Origin: Capsaspora owczarzaki ATCC 30864
Taxonomy: Eukaryota; Opisthokonta; Filasterea
Reading direction: 5' to 3'
DNA: 64,000 nucleotides
NCBI RefSeq assembly: GCF_000151315.2
Contig: NW_011887295.1
Coordinates: forward strand, 1,419,387 to 1,483,386
The notes under the pieces: generated by a model
The model's database searches: none
Seen by the model: only the letters and a program-made list of their open reading frames with translations
What the model was told of the DNA's origin: nothing
Part shown: positions 20,564 through 33,785 of the stretch, one piece after another
Numbering within the stretch: the first letter of the stretch is position 1
Layout: every line of letters begins with the position of its first letter
Program-made: the position numbers and the translations under genes

Positions 20564-23500
20564 GCAGTGTTTTTTCCCTACGCGCGGTATCCGTTGCTCA
20601 GGGGGGCTGTGGTCGCGCTGCACACTTTGTGGGAGCGGGGGGCGCGATCAACAACCAAAATAAAGGTAAAATCCAAAAAAAAAAAAAAAAAATACAAAAA
20701 CAAAAAAACACAGGAAAAAATAATAAAAAATAATAAAAAGGCGACCAATGAGAAAGTGCTCGGTTTTCAGATTGTTCGAAACGTTTTGGGTTGCAGAAAT
20801 AAAAAGACCGAGACGCCGTTCGCAGAGCCGCTGCCGTCAGGCAAAAGTGGGGCGCAAATCGAGCAGACGATGCTGGTTGAAAAATCCAGCTGGTTGGGGA
20901 GGAAGCGAAACGGGGGGACGAGGTGGAAGCGCAAAAACCCGAAACCGAGGCAAGTTGTGGGATCGGCGCCAATCAAAACACAGCAGAAGCGAGGCAGTGG
21001 AAAAAGGAAAGAAAAAAAAAAGTCGCGGTTTGTTCTGGGCAAAATGGATGAATCAAGTGACCGAGGCAACCGAGGAGGCTTGGGAGGACAGAGGGCCGCG
21101 TTGAGTGCGTCGGTGGTGCGCGGTGCCTTTCCAAAGACTAAGAGTAGCGGCCAAACAACAAATAGAAAGAAAGAAAGAAAAAAAGATAGTGTCAATTTAG
21201 TTGGGTTTCGTGACCAAACAACAAAAAGAACAAGGAAGAAAAAAAAAACTGACTTATAGTTGTACTCAAACAGAAAAAAACAAAAAAACGAAAATGAGGA
21301 ATGGGAACAAAAACCATTGCAGCGTTTGGACTTTGAAAATAAAGGAAGCGACGGAACGGATGCTCAGAGAACTGTGGCTGTGGAAGCGACACAGCCTGCG
21401 CACAACAGGTGGATGAAAAAGAGGGGTGGACATGCTAGCAGAAGAGGCAAGGAGGGAGAAAAGTCAACTTCGGATTCGTGTAATACAGTTAGCCGAGATC
21501 AGGAGTTGCGAATGCGTGTGCGAACAACAAATTTTTCCAAAAAAAAAAAAAAAAAAAAAAAAAAGCACCGCTCGTCCCAACACGCCTGACTGCGCCGTGT
21601 AACTGTAAGAGTTTGACTTGCATACAACAACAAACACATGCAAGCAAGATTACACTCCAGATCAGCAGCTGTTGGTGTTTTGTTGGAGCCTGCAGCTAAA
21701 AAAAAAAAAAAAACAAGGCGGACGGATTGTTCGCCTGATTGCGCGGAGTTGTTTGGGTATTTTTGGCATTTTTTCTACTATTTTTTCTTGATCGAGATTT
21801 TTTGCTCGAGATAATTTGGGTATGGTGTGTGTGTGATTGTGTGCGTGTGTGTGTGTGTGTCTGGTTGTCCCACCAAACGTGAGGCGCCATATTTGGATTC
21901 GTGTGAGTTGGGATTGGTTCGTTCGTAACCATCATAAACAAAAGACGAGCAAACAAAGGCGTGCACACACACACAACACGAAATTTGCTTGATAGGCGAC
22001 AGAGCCATGGTGGAGATTTGGCGGATTATGCTGGCGCAGACACAACCAGAACAACGAAAAAAAAAATCAACCGAGCGGCGGATGCTTGTTGAAAAACCGC
22101 CTCCAATCCTCCTCTGCCTGCTGCTCCATCCCCTTCACCGCCATCGGTTTGCCGCTGCCAATTAACAGACCTCGCTCCAGAGAACAGTCAAGCGCAGCAG
22201 TAACCGCAGCCACCCCTCTTCGCCCCGTTTCAAACAGCCATGGCTTGGGTGGTCCCGATTCTGCCTTGACGCCATTGGTGGAGACTTGTTTCTGTTATTT
22301 TTGTTTGTTTTTGTTTACACTTTGGGTTTTTTGGTTTAAATTTGAATTTTTACTTCAATTGTTTTGTGGATAATTCAGACAAAAAGCCACCATCACCGCG
22401 CATTCGTGTGTGACACGCAGAACACGCGACAGTGTGAGATGCATGCAGCCCTGGAGGATCGATCAAGCGACAGGACGACCACACAAACATCGAGAAGCGG
22501 CTCTTTTGCTTTGATTTCAAACTCGCGTGGCTCTCGCGCGACCCCCACTCCTCAACTCCTCCTCGTCCATCTAGGTGTGCTGTGGCATGTCGTCAACTTG
22601 CTCGCGTCGAACAACGAGAGAACCACCTTCACGCGGTCGGTCGCGTGGCGAGGCCTGCAATCGGCATTGGAGTGTGTCATGGGTGTCAGGCAAATTAACA
22701 AAAAAAATGATTTGAAAAACAAGACAAAAAAACCAGCGGTTTCCGGTTCGTTGTCGTGCTCGCCCCCTCCCCTCCCCCTGTCCCCGCCCCGCACCTTCGA
22801 ACATGAGCCACTCTCGGACAGGCTTGGAGAGCCAGTGTGACCAGCAGGGTTGGCTGCGCAGTCATCCTAAAGGCACGGGACTGGCCTGGGTTTGGCACAA
22901 TAACACGGCGAATCGAACTGACAAATCTGTCAGCCGACTTTTGTGATTTCGATTTTTCATTGTTGTTTTTGTTCGGTTTTTTTTTTTTTTTTTTTTTTGT
23001 TGTTGTTTTGTTTTGTTTTGTTTTGTTTTGGTTTTTGAGTTGAGTGTGAAACTTCAATCGCGTAGAGCTTGGATTCATGCTCATCCAGCTCCTCTGCTTC
23101 TATTTGTGATGCCAACACGAGCCGCAGTGCACTGAGCAATCGGACGACGCGAAGAGAGGTAAGAAAAAAAGGTTTGGGTCGGTTTTCTTGCGGGTTGCTG
23201 CGTTTCGCATCCTCGCGACAGTCGCTCTGCCCCAGCCAGTCAGCCAATCCCGCAATGTGCAGCTCGAGGATTGGTACTCCAATCGAAGCTGGCAATGTGA
23301 GTGGATGTTGCTCAGTGAACCGTGTCGCACAGATTCATCATGCAGTTGCCACTACCTCGTTGACCCGCGATCGATCGATGGATTGCCTTCCACTCCTTTT
23401 TTTACCGCTCGCGAGCGCTGCCCGCAAACGCGACTATCACGGTAGAATGGAAAGAGCCGTTCATACTATCATTATTGGGATGAACAAGCGAAGGAGCTGA

Positions 23501-24227
23501 TGAGGCTGCAAGAAGCGTTTCGAATGGTTGCACCCCCCGACCCATATCTTGTTTTTGTTTTGTTTGGCTTTGACCTCTTCTTGTCTGATTGTCGGTGCTT
23601 GAAACCACGCGGCACTTCTGCAAGTGAACGTTTGACGAATACAACTAGGAGCGGTTACGACGAGATCGGAATTCCCATAGCACCCTAACGCAATTCACGC
23701 CGAGCTTCTGAGAATACGTGTGCGCACAGCTGGAGCAACAAGTAGCTGGGTTGGTCGGCGCCTCACCAGGCGACACCGCAGCGTAATGTCACTCTGCGTT
23801 GAATGCGCTAGTTTCAAAGGTGAATCCAAAGCGGAGTGAATCGCTCTTTTTGCGAAAGACCGAACGATCATGCAACCGTATTCTTGGTTGCTGAGACTTT
23901 TGCCTTGTGCGAGACACTGACTCTGTCCATCCAGAGCCAGTCGCGCTGACAATGTACATCAAGCTGGCTACTGGCGACGGCTTGAAGATCAGGTACCAGG
24001 ACACGGGTGCGAGAGCCGTGGCACTACTGCGCCAATGCAAGCGATGCGCTCAACACCAGCAACAGCAGTAACGTGCAGTAAAGTCTCATGTCGAGGAAAA
24101 GAAAGAGCAAGAATGCTGAAACAAAAGAGGAGTCCTTTGATAATAGCATACAAAGGAACAAATGCAGTCCTTGTTCGAATCTCAGCTTTTTTTTTTTTTG
24201 GTTTTTCGAATTTTGCTTCCGCTTCCA
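20564..24227. other. Large gene-poor spacer (3.7 kb)
   Basis: No reading frame with recognisable protein features. Poly-A runs lie near 20678, 21540-21564 and 21698, a GT/CA tract near 21829-21862, and poly-T near 22978-22998. It contains the upstream region of the zinc-finger gene and, at its right end, one copy of a dispersed repeat followed by the promoter of the next plus-strand gene. A small RNA gene or an unusual gene cannot be excluded. Confidence 0.5.
23794..23902 (+). repeat. Dispersed repeat, copy A
   Basis: Closely similar to 35408-35530 on the same strand, with a perfectly shared core of about 30 bp containing GAGTGAATCGCTC and shared outer blocks (GCGTTGAATGCGC, TTGCTGAGACT). 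It lies about 325 bp upstream of the start codon of the SOCS-box candidate. No terminal repeats or target-site duplications are obvious. Confidence 0.8.
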
Positions 24228-26551
24228 ATGTCCAACGACTCTGACGGTTCCAACGACCTTTATGGCTTCGACTCGGACAGCAGTGCTAGGAACATCGTTA
24301 CCGATGACGACAGCGACGACGACTCAGCTGTGGGCTTTGACGATCGGGAGAGCGACGACGACACGCTGGACGAGCTCAACTATCGACGGCACCCAATGTA
24401 CCGCGAGGACGCGCGATTCGGCTATGTCGGCATTCTTCATGAGCGCGATCCCGCGACAGACCCGTTGTGGAACAGCATCCGCGAGGCTGGCTTCGACCCG
24501 GAGGAGTGGGTGATTTCCATGCTAAAGTGCCAGCGACCGGTCCCGACCAAGCTGAAGCAGGGCTCTGCTGCTGCTGCTGCACACGAGTCTACTCCATCAC
24601 AGTCAGAGCAGGCTCCCACGCCATGGGCGCTCGCAGTCGCAGAAGCCGCCAAAGCAGGCGTGCGGCCTGGCGCATCGTGCTCCATCTCAGAAGCGACGAC
24701 CGCGCGTGCATCGTCCAGCTCGGGCTCCAGCTCCGGCGTCGAGACGGCCGATTCCAATCGAGCCCCTCTGTCTTTTTGGTGGGACATTTTTGATGGATCT
24801 CAAGGTAACCGATTGAACACAGCAACGCAATGCGACAACCAAAAAATAGCAAACGACTCACCTTCTCTGTTGCGCCTCACTCTGCTCGACAATCCATCCC
24901 AGACTTTCCCCTGGATGGCTTTATCCAAAACCACCCAGTGAACCGCGAGCCCGACTTTAATCCACTGGATGCGAGCCCCGAGTTTAACTGGGCAGTTGGA
25001 CGTCGCCTGCTTCCTTCGTTCGTGGCATCCAAGTCGGCCGAGCGTGCGCGCTTCTCGCATCGAGGAGTCGCCATCGACACCAAGTCCCGATTTGTACGTC
25101 GCTGCCTGCGGCGTGCCGAGCGCAATGCTTCGAGCATTTTCATGGTCGATGAAGCCACAGCAACCTCGTGCTCAATCAACCAGTCCAACATCGACCGTCT
25201 CACGTTTCATGGAGACCTGCTGCGCGACCCGACACTGCAGATGGACTTGGTTGCGACTGATGTGCCTCTGAGCGCGAAACTCCGCTGGGGTGACTTAGAT
25301 ACCTATTTCGCTTCATTCTCTAGCGGGACTGGCAGTGAACAGACTGGCTGGGTGATGCACTCGCGCCGCTATACTCGGTATTTGAATGACATTGAGAGCC
25401 CGCTCATGACTGGCTCCATTATGGAGCTGTTTGACGCGCTGGAGACGATTCGAGTTGGTCGGTCCTACTCGCTGTCCACAGCCTTGAACTGGAATGACAT
25501 AGACTGCAACGAATTTTATCCCCCCTCAGCTGTGTGGGTTATGCTGTTCCGATACTGGATTTTCGTCGAGCGTGTACGACCACCGAAAGACATCATTAAG
25601 CACTGTGCCACGACCAGCATTGACATGCTTCGGTACTGTTTAACTCACCACTACGAGGACATGCACGGTCTTCGCGAGGAACTGCTGGCGTGCTGGCTGA
25701 AGCAACACGTCAATCGCCGCAGACTGAATGCCTGGAATTGTGTCACGCTCGTCTTGGAGTGGTTGTACCCCGAGCGCAAGCCTGCGTCGTACGACTGCGT
25801 GCATCCGCCACGGCCCACGGGTCCGTCGATTTACGACAAGTTTGGCGTGACCGAGGAAGCTGAATGGGTCGGTTGCAGTGATCCTTTTTGGTACGATGCC
25901 GATTGGCTACAGAACGTGCCCGGGTGGGATATGGCACCTGTGCTTGAGTGGCTACCTGAACTTGGCCGGCAGAACTTCATTGCCAGACCGACAACGTACT
26001 TTTCGAATTGGCTCTACCAGTTTGAGCTTGCGAGCTTTCGTACTTTGCCTGCTTTCGGTGACAAATCTCGGTGGAATCCCGGCGATGCTCATCCATTTGT
26101 GGTGGCGGCGACTCGCCACTTGGTTGCGGGATGTCTGCTCGCGTGGGGACTCTCTCCTTTGAAATGCCTCGATTTCTGGCCACCATTAAATCATCGGTGG
26201 TCAAACGTCAAGCATCCCTATGACCGAGCACTTGAAAAGGAGTGGACTCGCTTGTCTGCCCGAGTGGAAGCAACCAACCGGGAAACTCTCAAGCAGATTC
26301 TGCAAATGGCCGAGCAAGCGCAACCTTTGAGACTTTCCTCGCTGTGCCGACTCAAGCTGTGGCGGCACGAAGGGAGCGAGGCAGCAGTTGCCAAAGCGCT
26401 TGGTGTCAGCAACATTGATGCGCTTCTTGGACTCGTCCCACCCGTCCCGCAGCCCGATCTTCGCGTCCCTGAGGATGTCGCGCAGTTTGTGTTGGACATG
26501 CCTCTTGCTCGTCATTTGCAGCGCGTTCCCGCCTATCATGAGATGAGTTGA
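24228..26551 (+). CDS. Unknown protein with a candidate C-terminal SOCS box
   Basis: Exons 24228-24804 and 24903-26551 flank a 98-bp intron and give 741 residues in frame. The first 150 residues are acidic and Ser/Ala-rich. The remaining ~550 are well folded in appearance, rich in Trp and Tyr, and match no family I recognise. Near the end, LRLSSLCRLKLWR (about 668-680) fits the BC-box pattern of SOCS boxes (LxxxCxxxL), and about 30 residues on LRVPEDVAQFVLD could be a diverged Cullin-5 box. If so, the protein would be a substrate receptor for an Elongin B/C-Cullin-5 ligase. The gene model is firm; the SOCS-box call is a motif-level inference. Neighbour eIF3I follows in the same direction. Confidence 0.8.
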
Positions 26552-26742
26552 TTGTGGGTCTGGTTGTTTTGTGCGATTGTCGGCACAAATGTGGATCAAA
26601 GGTGCGCATCGAGCATTAAAAATGCGATCAGGATTTTAATACGAACTGTTGCAACTGCGGGCCGAGATCTCATTGGTCTTGTGTCACAGCTCGATGCAGC
26701 GGAAGAAAATAAAAGGCAGTCCACATTTTCCAGCCAAATCCA

Positions 26743-27463
26743 ATGGTGAGCAAAGTTTGGTGTTTATTCTGCTTTCTTCTTCCCTCTTCTTCGCTCCCAA
26801 TAGCCTGCCCGCGCTTTGCCATTCAATGTCGCTTCTTGCACTTGAGATACCATGCGATCGGGTCCTGTGCAGCCTCTCAGCAACGCTCCAGCCATTCGCC
26901 AATGCTGCTGGCCATCCCTATGCCTTCGCCGTTGGAGCACCACGCAATCCCCGCTCCACTCCACCCCCAAAACGCATTCACCATCTCAGGTTGAACAAGT
27001 GGACGACTCTTCTACACTGACCGAGCGAGTGTCCAGCGAAACCCCGTCCATCCCCAATCAGAAAAAAAAAAAAAAAAAAAAAAGATTGGAAAAAGCATTG
27101 AAAGCATGTGCGCCTTTTTTTTTTTTTTTTTTGTATGGGTTTTGCATTGCTGCTGACTTTTTTCTTTCTTTTTTTTCCTTTGTGCGTGCGTGTGTGTGTG
27201 TGCCTGTTCAGCGCCCAATCATCCTGCAGGGCCACGAGCGTTCGCTCACCCAGATCAAGTACAACAAGGAGGGCGACCTGCTCTTCTCGGTCTCCAAAGA
27301 CAAGCTGGCCAACGTGTGGTTCTCGCACAACGGCGAGCGCCTCGGCACCTATGACGGCCACAACGGCACAGTCTGGTGCATCGATGTTGATTGTAAGTCT
27401 GCTCGAGTCATGGTGGGGGTGGTGCTTGCGAACGCAGAGACAGAAAAGGAGGTCGGGTTTTGC

Positions 27464-27501
<38 letters not shown>

Positions 27502-28867
27502 ACTTCCATCCTTTGGAAATCATTGCAGCAATATGTCGCAATACCAAAAGACGTGCGACTCATCATGCCAACCATCCTTGCTGGTATCGCTTGTCGCACT
27601 CAGATGCATCCAAGTATGTGCTTACGGGCTCTGCCGACCAATCGGCGCGCCTGTGGGAATGCCGAACTGGAAAGCAGCTCGTCAAGTTTGCCACCCCGAC
27701 CTCCGTCCGTACCTGCGGCTTCTCTTACAGTGGCAAGACCATTTTCTACACGACAGACAACGTCATGGGCCACCCATGCCGAATTTTCTTCCACGACCTG
27801 AAGGATGAGCTTGCTCGTAAGTGTTGCGCTTTGGTTTGTCTTTTCTCCCCCCCCCCGAGTCCTTCTTGCGGCTCGTCCGCTGTCGTGGGTGGATGAAAGC
27901 TTTTGCTATGCTACGAGGAGGTGACTCACTGTGAGCGCTTTTTTTTTCCCCCTGTTGGACAGAGTCCACCGAGCCCAAGAAGATCATTGATTTGCCTGCC
28001 GGCAACAAGATCACCGCTGCCGTGTTTGGCCCTCTTGACAAGACTCTTATCACCGGACATGACGACGGCACCATCAACGTCTGGGATGTTGAGGTAGGAC
28101 GGGAGGACCATGCGTGGTTTATTTTCGTTGTTTGCCGAGTTCTATTTGATTTTGTTGCTTGGAATTTTCTCTTTTCTCGCTTCCCTCACTGTTGTGTCCT
28201 GATGCTTTGTACAGACCGGCAAGATCATCAAGTCTTCTCAAGAGCATGAAAAGTACATTAATAGCATCCAGCTCAACGGCGACCAAACTTCGTTCGTTTC
28301 CGCCAGCAAAGACTCGACTGCCAAGCTTTTCGACACAGAGACCCTTGAGGTTTTGAAAACCTACAAGACCCCGACCAACGTCAACTCTGCCGCCATCTCC
28401 CCGTTGCGACCACACGTACGTTTCCTACTCTGCAGAGTCGCGGTTGGGCGTTTCTCTCCTGTGGCTCTTCAGATTCTTCTCTAACTTTGTTTTATCCCCC
28501 CTCCCTCTTGTTGTTTGCCAGGTTGTCCTTGGTGGTGGTCAAGAAGCTCGCGAGGTCACAACAACCTCCACTCGAGTCGGCAAGTTCGAGGTCCGCTTCT
28601 TCCATCTCATTTTTGAAGAGGAAATCGGCCGTGTCAAGGGCCATTTCGGTCCCATCAACACTGTTGCATTCCACCCAAGTGGCAAGAGGTAACAATTCGA
28701 ATCGGGGTTTGCAAATTGTGCGTTGAAGCATTCGGCTAATGTTTTTTGTGTCGTCTTTTGAATTCGCTCTTGCAAACAACTCCAGCTTTGCCAGCGGTGG
28801 TGAGGATGGCTTCATTCGAGTCCATGCGTTCGATCCCGACTATTACGAGTTTGAGTTTGATTACTAA
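26743..28867 (+). CDS. EIF3I: Translation initiation factor eIF3 subunit I (WD40)
   Basis: WD40 propeller subunit of eIF3, which helps recruit mRNA to the 40S ribosome in the cytosol. The exons are 26743-26745 (only the ATG), 27212-27392, 27529-27816, 27963-28093, 28215-28415, 28522-28688 and 28786-28867. They total 1053 nt, 350 residues (human 325). Family signatures are [48 protein letters not shown]-like [45 protein letters not shown] and a Tyr/Phe-rich C-terminus. The start codon sits alone before a 466-bp intron (ATG|GTGAGC). Exon 3 as modelled adds about 19 residues (from SICRNTKRR) between blades 1 and 2; another acceptor is possible, but none with AG was seen at the conserved position. 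Confidence 0.95.
27465..27500. repeat. 36-base poly-A run in an eIF3I intron
   Basis: A homopolymer on the sense strand of the second intron. Similar A or T runs occur in many introns of this window. Confidence 0.9.
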
Positions 28868-29088
28868 ATGCTGTTTTTGAGGTCCTAGCTGTGCCTTCTC
28901 GTTCTTGTTTGTTGTAGTTTGCAATGAAAAATGCTTCAAGCCAGCTCTCTGCTTCATTTTTTTTTCTCTCTGCTCGTTGCAACGACCTGGCAAGCCAACG
29001 CGAGACGCACCAAAAGAAAGGCGCGAAAACAAACAAAGAAGCAAAAGGCTGTATTATGACCAGTGCAGCACATCCCCTCAATGCACCT

Positions 29089-31543
29089 CTACAACAAAAC
29101 CAACGCGAGCTCGCTGGGCTGGACTTCGGGGCACTTGAGGTTGTAAAAGTAGTAGCGAAGCTGGCCATCGCCGATGCCGAACTTGAGGTTTTCAAAGACT
29201 GGTGCATTTTGCATGAGATCGAGGGCGTTGAAAACATCAAACTCCTCCTGCAGAATGACCAATAGAAATTAGCACAAGCGCGAGTGGCAGAGAACCAAAA
29301 GAAGAGGGAAAAAAAAAAGCTCAGCGTTCAACAAATCGTCAAACTCCTTACGTTCTTTGCGAGAATAAGAGCATCGCTCAAAAGCTGCTCGAACGGCACT
29401 GTGTTGGCAACAGTGTAGTAGCTGTATGCAGCCTTCAAGTTTGAGTAGTTGGGGTTGTTGACGATCGTTGAGGGAAGCGTGTACCAGCAGACGAGGTCGG
29501 TGATTTCATGCTTGGAGTTCTGTCGGTTTCACAATGACAACGTCAATGAGGAGGATGCCTTTTGTTGTTTTTCAAAAACAGTGCGCATGCCCGTCATGCA
29601 CAAACGTACCTCGACAACATAGGTGCTGATGACATTGTTGCGCGGAAGGAACCAATGAACAAACTCCTCCTCAGTGTAGACGGTCTTGATGGCAAAACGC
29701 TCGAGATAGGTCGAGAGCACACGGAAGGCGGAGGGGACGTCCGCAGCCTTCATCAACCGCAACCCAGCAGTGGTGGGCTGCTCAGCGACCTTGTAGCGCT
29801 TGATAGTGCGCGCCAACGTCATGTTGCGCCCAAGATGGGAAAAGCCGATATCGATCAGCTTCTTGGGGTTGAGCGAGCGGTGCCAGTAGCTGAAGGAGGG
29901 TGAGGATCATCCAAATCGGAGGGGGAGGGGATTCGGTTAGAAAATTAAGCATCACCAAAAAAGGAACGGGGAAATCCAAGATCCAAGACTTCCAAGCATG
30001 TAAAACCTACCGGCAAGTGCTGAACGGCTTGGGCAGAACGACGCCCGCCGTGTACACGGCTTGGAACAGACCCTGGAGGTGGACTCGACGGGTAATCTCC
30101 TTGATGAGAACCGGTGCAAGGCGCTTCGTGCGCAGCTTCTTGTGGACGCAAAGGAAGTTGATTTCAACGAGCGGCTGGACGCTGTGGCATGCATGGATCA
30201 TGGATGGAGCATGTGAGTCGCCATATCCAAAACAACCCAACAACAATGCCCGACGCTCAACGTGTTCTTACCGGTCCTTGACCTTGAGCGTCGCGGGGAT
30301 GGCCGAGATGAAGGCAACAAGCTTGCGGCTCTTCGAAGCACGAACACCGGCGTGCCAGATGGGCTTCCAGCCCGGAGGGAGCAGGGCCCATCGCAAGAAC
30401 TCGCGAGAGTAGTCAAAGCGGAACATGTTGTCGTCATCTTCCACGTAGTTTTCATTGAGAAGATTGTACAACTCGGACAACTATGGGCGGGTTGCAAGTC
30501 AGTCGCCAGTTTCGCAGGCCGTGTCAATTTCCAACCACGCTCAATCAAGTCTCAAAGTCGCAATCGTTGTTTACCTGGTCCTCCTTCAGCAAGTCCAACG
30601 TCACCCACTCAAAGTCAGCAGGGATTGGGTAGGGCTCTTGGCGGATGTTTGCATTGTCGGGCTCGATGGGCTCGACCGCGTCCGAGCTTTGGTCTGCCAG
30701 AAGAACCAGGGGGGGGGGAAAAAAAAAAGTCACTATCAGCACACATGTGCACAATGATTTTCAATGGTTGGTCATTGCGTTTACCGTATTGCAGCACTGG
30801 CTGGGTCTTCCAGAACTTGTGCTCCTTGTCCTGCTCCTTTGCTTTGCCCTTTCCGTCGAGATTGAGCAATTGGATCATTGCAGCGAGCTAAAAACCAACC
30901 CAACAAACCCAAGCAAAACAAAAAGCACGAATAATTGGTGAGTATTTCTATGCTCGGCGGGGTTGGCCTTCGGACCGAGCTTGTGCGTATGTGGCAGTGT
31001 CGCGTAGTATGGTCGAAAACGCGTTCATTTCTGCAGTAACAACCCGTCCCTTCGCTCCAATGCGCCAAGTCCAGAACTAACTGCATTTCGTGTCTTGGCT
31101 ACCAATTCGTGAGCCTCTTCTCGCTTTTTCTCAGCGACGTGAGTGGGACGTTGCCTCAAGCCAGGCGCAGGGGGAAGCGAGGGCGAGATCTCAACAAAAG
31201 CGACAAAGCCAGAGTGCTTCTGAATGCTGGTGATTGGGAGAGAGAGAGAGAGAGAGCGCGGGGTCTGAGGTCTGTCAAGAACGCGTTCCATGTCGTGTAC
31301 CTGATCCTGGGAGAGGTTGGCGAGGGACGACGGCTGGGTGGCTGCCTGCTCGGCGCTCATCGGCGGGTGCTCGGCGGCTTGGGCGACAGCGTCAGCAACA
31401 GCAGCCTTCACAGCGTCCGACGACGACGACGATGCAGTTGAAGATGATGATGACGATGATGCTGAAGTCGAGGCGCCAGTTGAGGTCGAGGCCAAGTGAG
31501 GCACGCTGCCAACGGTCGGCAGCTCTTCCTTCTGGTCGCTCAT
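29089..31543 (-). CDS. NMT: Glycylpeptide N-myristoyltransferase
   Basis: Transfers myristate from myristoyl-CoA to N-terminal glycines of proteins. There are eight exons: 31301-31543, 30785-30887, 30575-30693, 30272-30480, 30011-30181, 29610-29889, 29352-29519 and 29089-29247. All have GT-AG introns and sum to 1452 nt (483 residues). After a Ser/Ala-rich N-terminus come [39 protein letters not shown], the conserved [56 protein letters not shown] and a hydrophobic C-terminus (ELALVLL). In the family the terminal carboxylate is the catalytic base. It is convergent with eIF3I and divergent from CLASP. Confidence 0.96.
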
Positions 31544-32285
31544 TGACAGAAGAAAGAAAAAAAGATAGAATGACATCCCCAACATTGTGCTACATTCATT
31601 GAATTATGATCAGTATGATAATAACATCAATGACGTGAATGGGTTGGTTGGTCCGTTGGTTGGTGGGTTCTGAACTGGAAACGACTTCACTTGACGTTTG
31701 CTCGGCTTTTCGTTCTGCTTCGTTGATCATCCAGGCGACCTGTAACTTTATGATGTGAAGATGTTGTATGCTTGCTGTAAATGCAGTCAGTCTCCTTTTT
31801 TTTTTTTTTCACCTCTTTCTTTTCGTTCGTTTCAAAACCAATTCACTAAGGGTGCGTTGCCAAAATTTTCAAATATCAACCAACCAACTTTCTTTTCAAA
31901 ATCCGCCTTCATCATTACTGGTCAACCTCCACTTGGTCTTTGGCCACTGACCTGGGGGAAAATGCTCCGAATCGTGTGAGCGCGTGTTGAGACGCGAGCA
32001 TGGGTGGAACGGGAACAGACGCAGACTGGCCGAAAGTGCCGCTTTGTTGAACGAGCCATCCGTTTGAAACTGTTTTGTTTCACTTTCGGGTTTTGTTGGG
32101 GCTGGTTTTCTATTGGGACTCCATTCCCGCCCCCTCCCCGACTTGACAGACGATACTGCTTGTGTTGTTTCATTCGGCCACTTGGTGTTTGCTTGGAGGG
32201 GTGGTGGTGGCGGTGGTGGTGATGCGCTGACATTTGTATCAAACTACAGACTGACTTCTGAAACAATACAAAAACAGTCCTTTCC
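31544..32285. promoter_or_regulatory. Divergent upstream region of NMT and CLASP
   Basis: 742 bp between the two start codons, with no coding frame. A possible 5'UTR acceptor (CAAACTACAG at 32238-32247) precedes the CLASP ATG. No specific promoter motif was identified. Confidence 0.5.
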
Positions 32286-33750
32286 ATGAATTCAAATCCA
32301 GTCGAGCCGACTCTGGTGCCGGCCATCAGCAGTGGATCGGTATCGTACACGACAAGCGCTGCAGACCGCCCCAAGCTGTCCTTTTCAGGCGCGTCCGACT
32401 GCGGGGCCAAGATGGACGAGAAGTCGTTCAGCGTTTTCGACGACATTCCGCCAATTCTGACAACGGATGTTGCGCGCGAGTTTGCTACCATCATGAAAAA
32501 CATTACAAGCACCAGCGAGGAATGGGAGCGCCGCGTCAATGCCTTGCGCATGATCCGAGGCTTGCTGAATGGCGGCGTCCTGCCGGAACAGCGCGAAGCC
32601 TGGATGCTCCACATGAAGCCGCTGGCAGACCCGTTCTGCGCCACCCTCCGGGATCTCCGCTCGGCAGTCATGCGTGAAGCGTGTATGACGCTCAGCCACA
32701 TGGCAATGACCATGAAGGCGGAAATGTTTGCCGGCTCAACCATCCCAGAGCAGGCCGTTGTCAGTTTGCTCAAGTTGCTCTACACGGGCGTTCGTGTCAT
32801 GAGCGACTCTGCCTACATGGGTCTCAAACAGCTGGTAACCCATGTCCAGGACCCCAAGGTGCTGACTCTCATTGTTGAGTGCGGTGCCACAAGCAAATCG
32901 GCCGTCGCACGCCACCGCGCGGTCGAGTATCTCGGTATTGTTCTCGCAGTTTGGGAGCAGTCGCGCTTCGAAAAGCAGCAACCAGCAATCGAATCGTGCA
33001 TTTTGAAGGCCATCCGTGATGCGGATCCCAATGCCCGCTCAGCGGCGCGCCGTGCCTTTGTCGCCTACGAAACCCGCTTTGCCTCTGCCGCAGCTGCCGC
33101 GATGAAGGGCATGGATGGCGCTCAAATCAAGCTGTTGAATGAAGAGCGCGCCAAAGCGAATGGAACTGCGCCCGCCAGCACACCCTCAACTGAGCGACGA
33201 GCTTCTGCAGCGGTTCATCGCGCACCATCCATCACCAAGAGTGCCAGCTCTAGTAGCAGTAGCTCTAGCAGCAGTTCTGGTGCTGCCACTGCGACCTCGA
33301 CTGCCTCCACAGCAACTGCAGCATCGGCGCAAACCGCGTCCACTTCAACTTTTGCCACGCCTGTTTCGAGCAAGATTCGCGCCAGTAGCATTACTCCTGC
33401 GGCCTCGTCCCAATCGAATGGAGGATTTGCAAGCTCGTCGAGCTCTCTGAAGGCCACACGGGTTGTCAAAGCCGTGCCGACTGGAACATCCACTCCTGCA
33501 CCAGCTCCAGTGACTACGACCCCTTCCATCTCCAGCTCGAGCTCGAGCTCGAGCTCCACAACAGCTGCTCGACGCACGTCGGCCAAACCCTCTAGCATTC
33601 CTACAGGCATCCCTGCTGCGGCACGCCCACCGTCAGTTTCCGAATACACAACGAGCGCTGCTCCGCCGTTAGTTGTTGGCTTTGCTCAGCCTGCTGCTCG
33701 TGTTATTGTTCAAGCGCCAGTGCCCGCGCCAGTCCCAGCGCCAGCGCCGA

Positions 33751-33785
<35 letters not shown>

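Noticed and set aside
20640-21590. Lys-rich plus-strand frames after the zinc-finger gene
   Set aside because: They are translations of A-rich spacer with poly-A runs and show no domain.
24160-24200. tRNA-like B box (GTTCGAATCTC) followed by a T run
   Set aside because: No A box and no acceptor, D or anticodon stems could be folded upstream.
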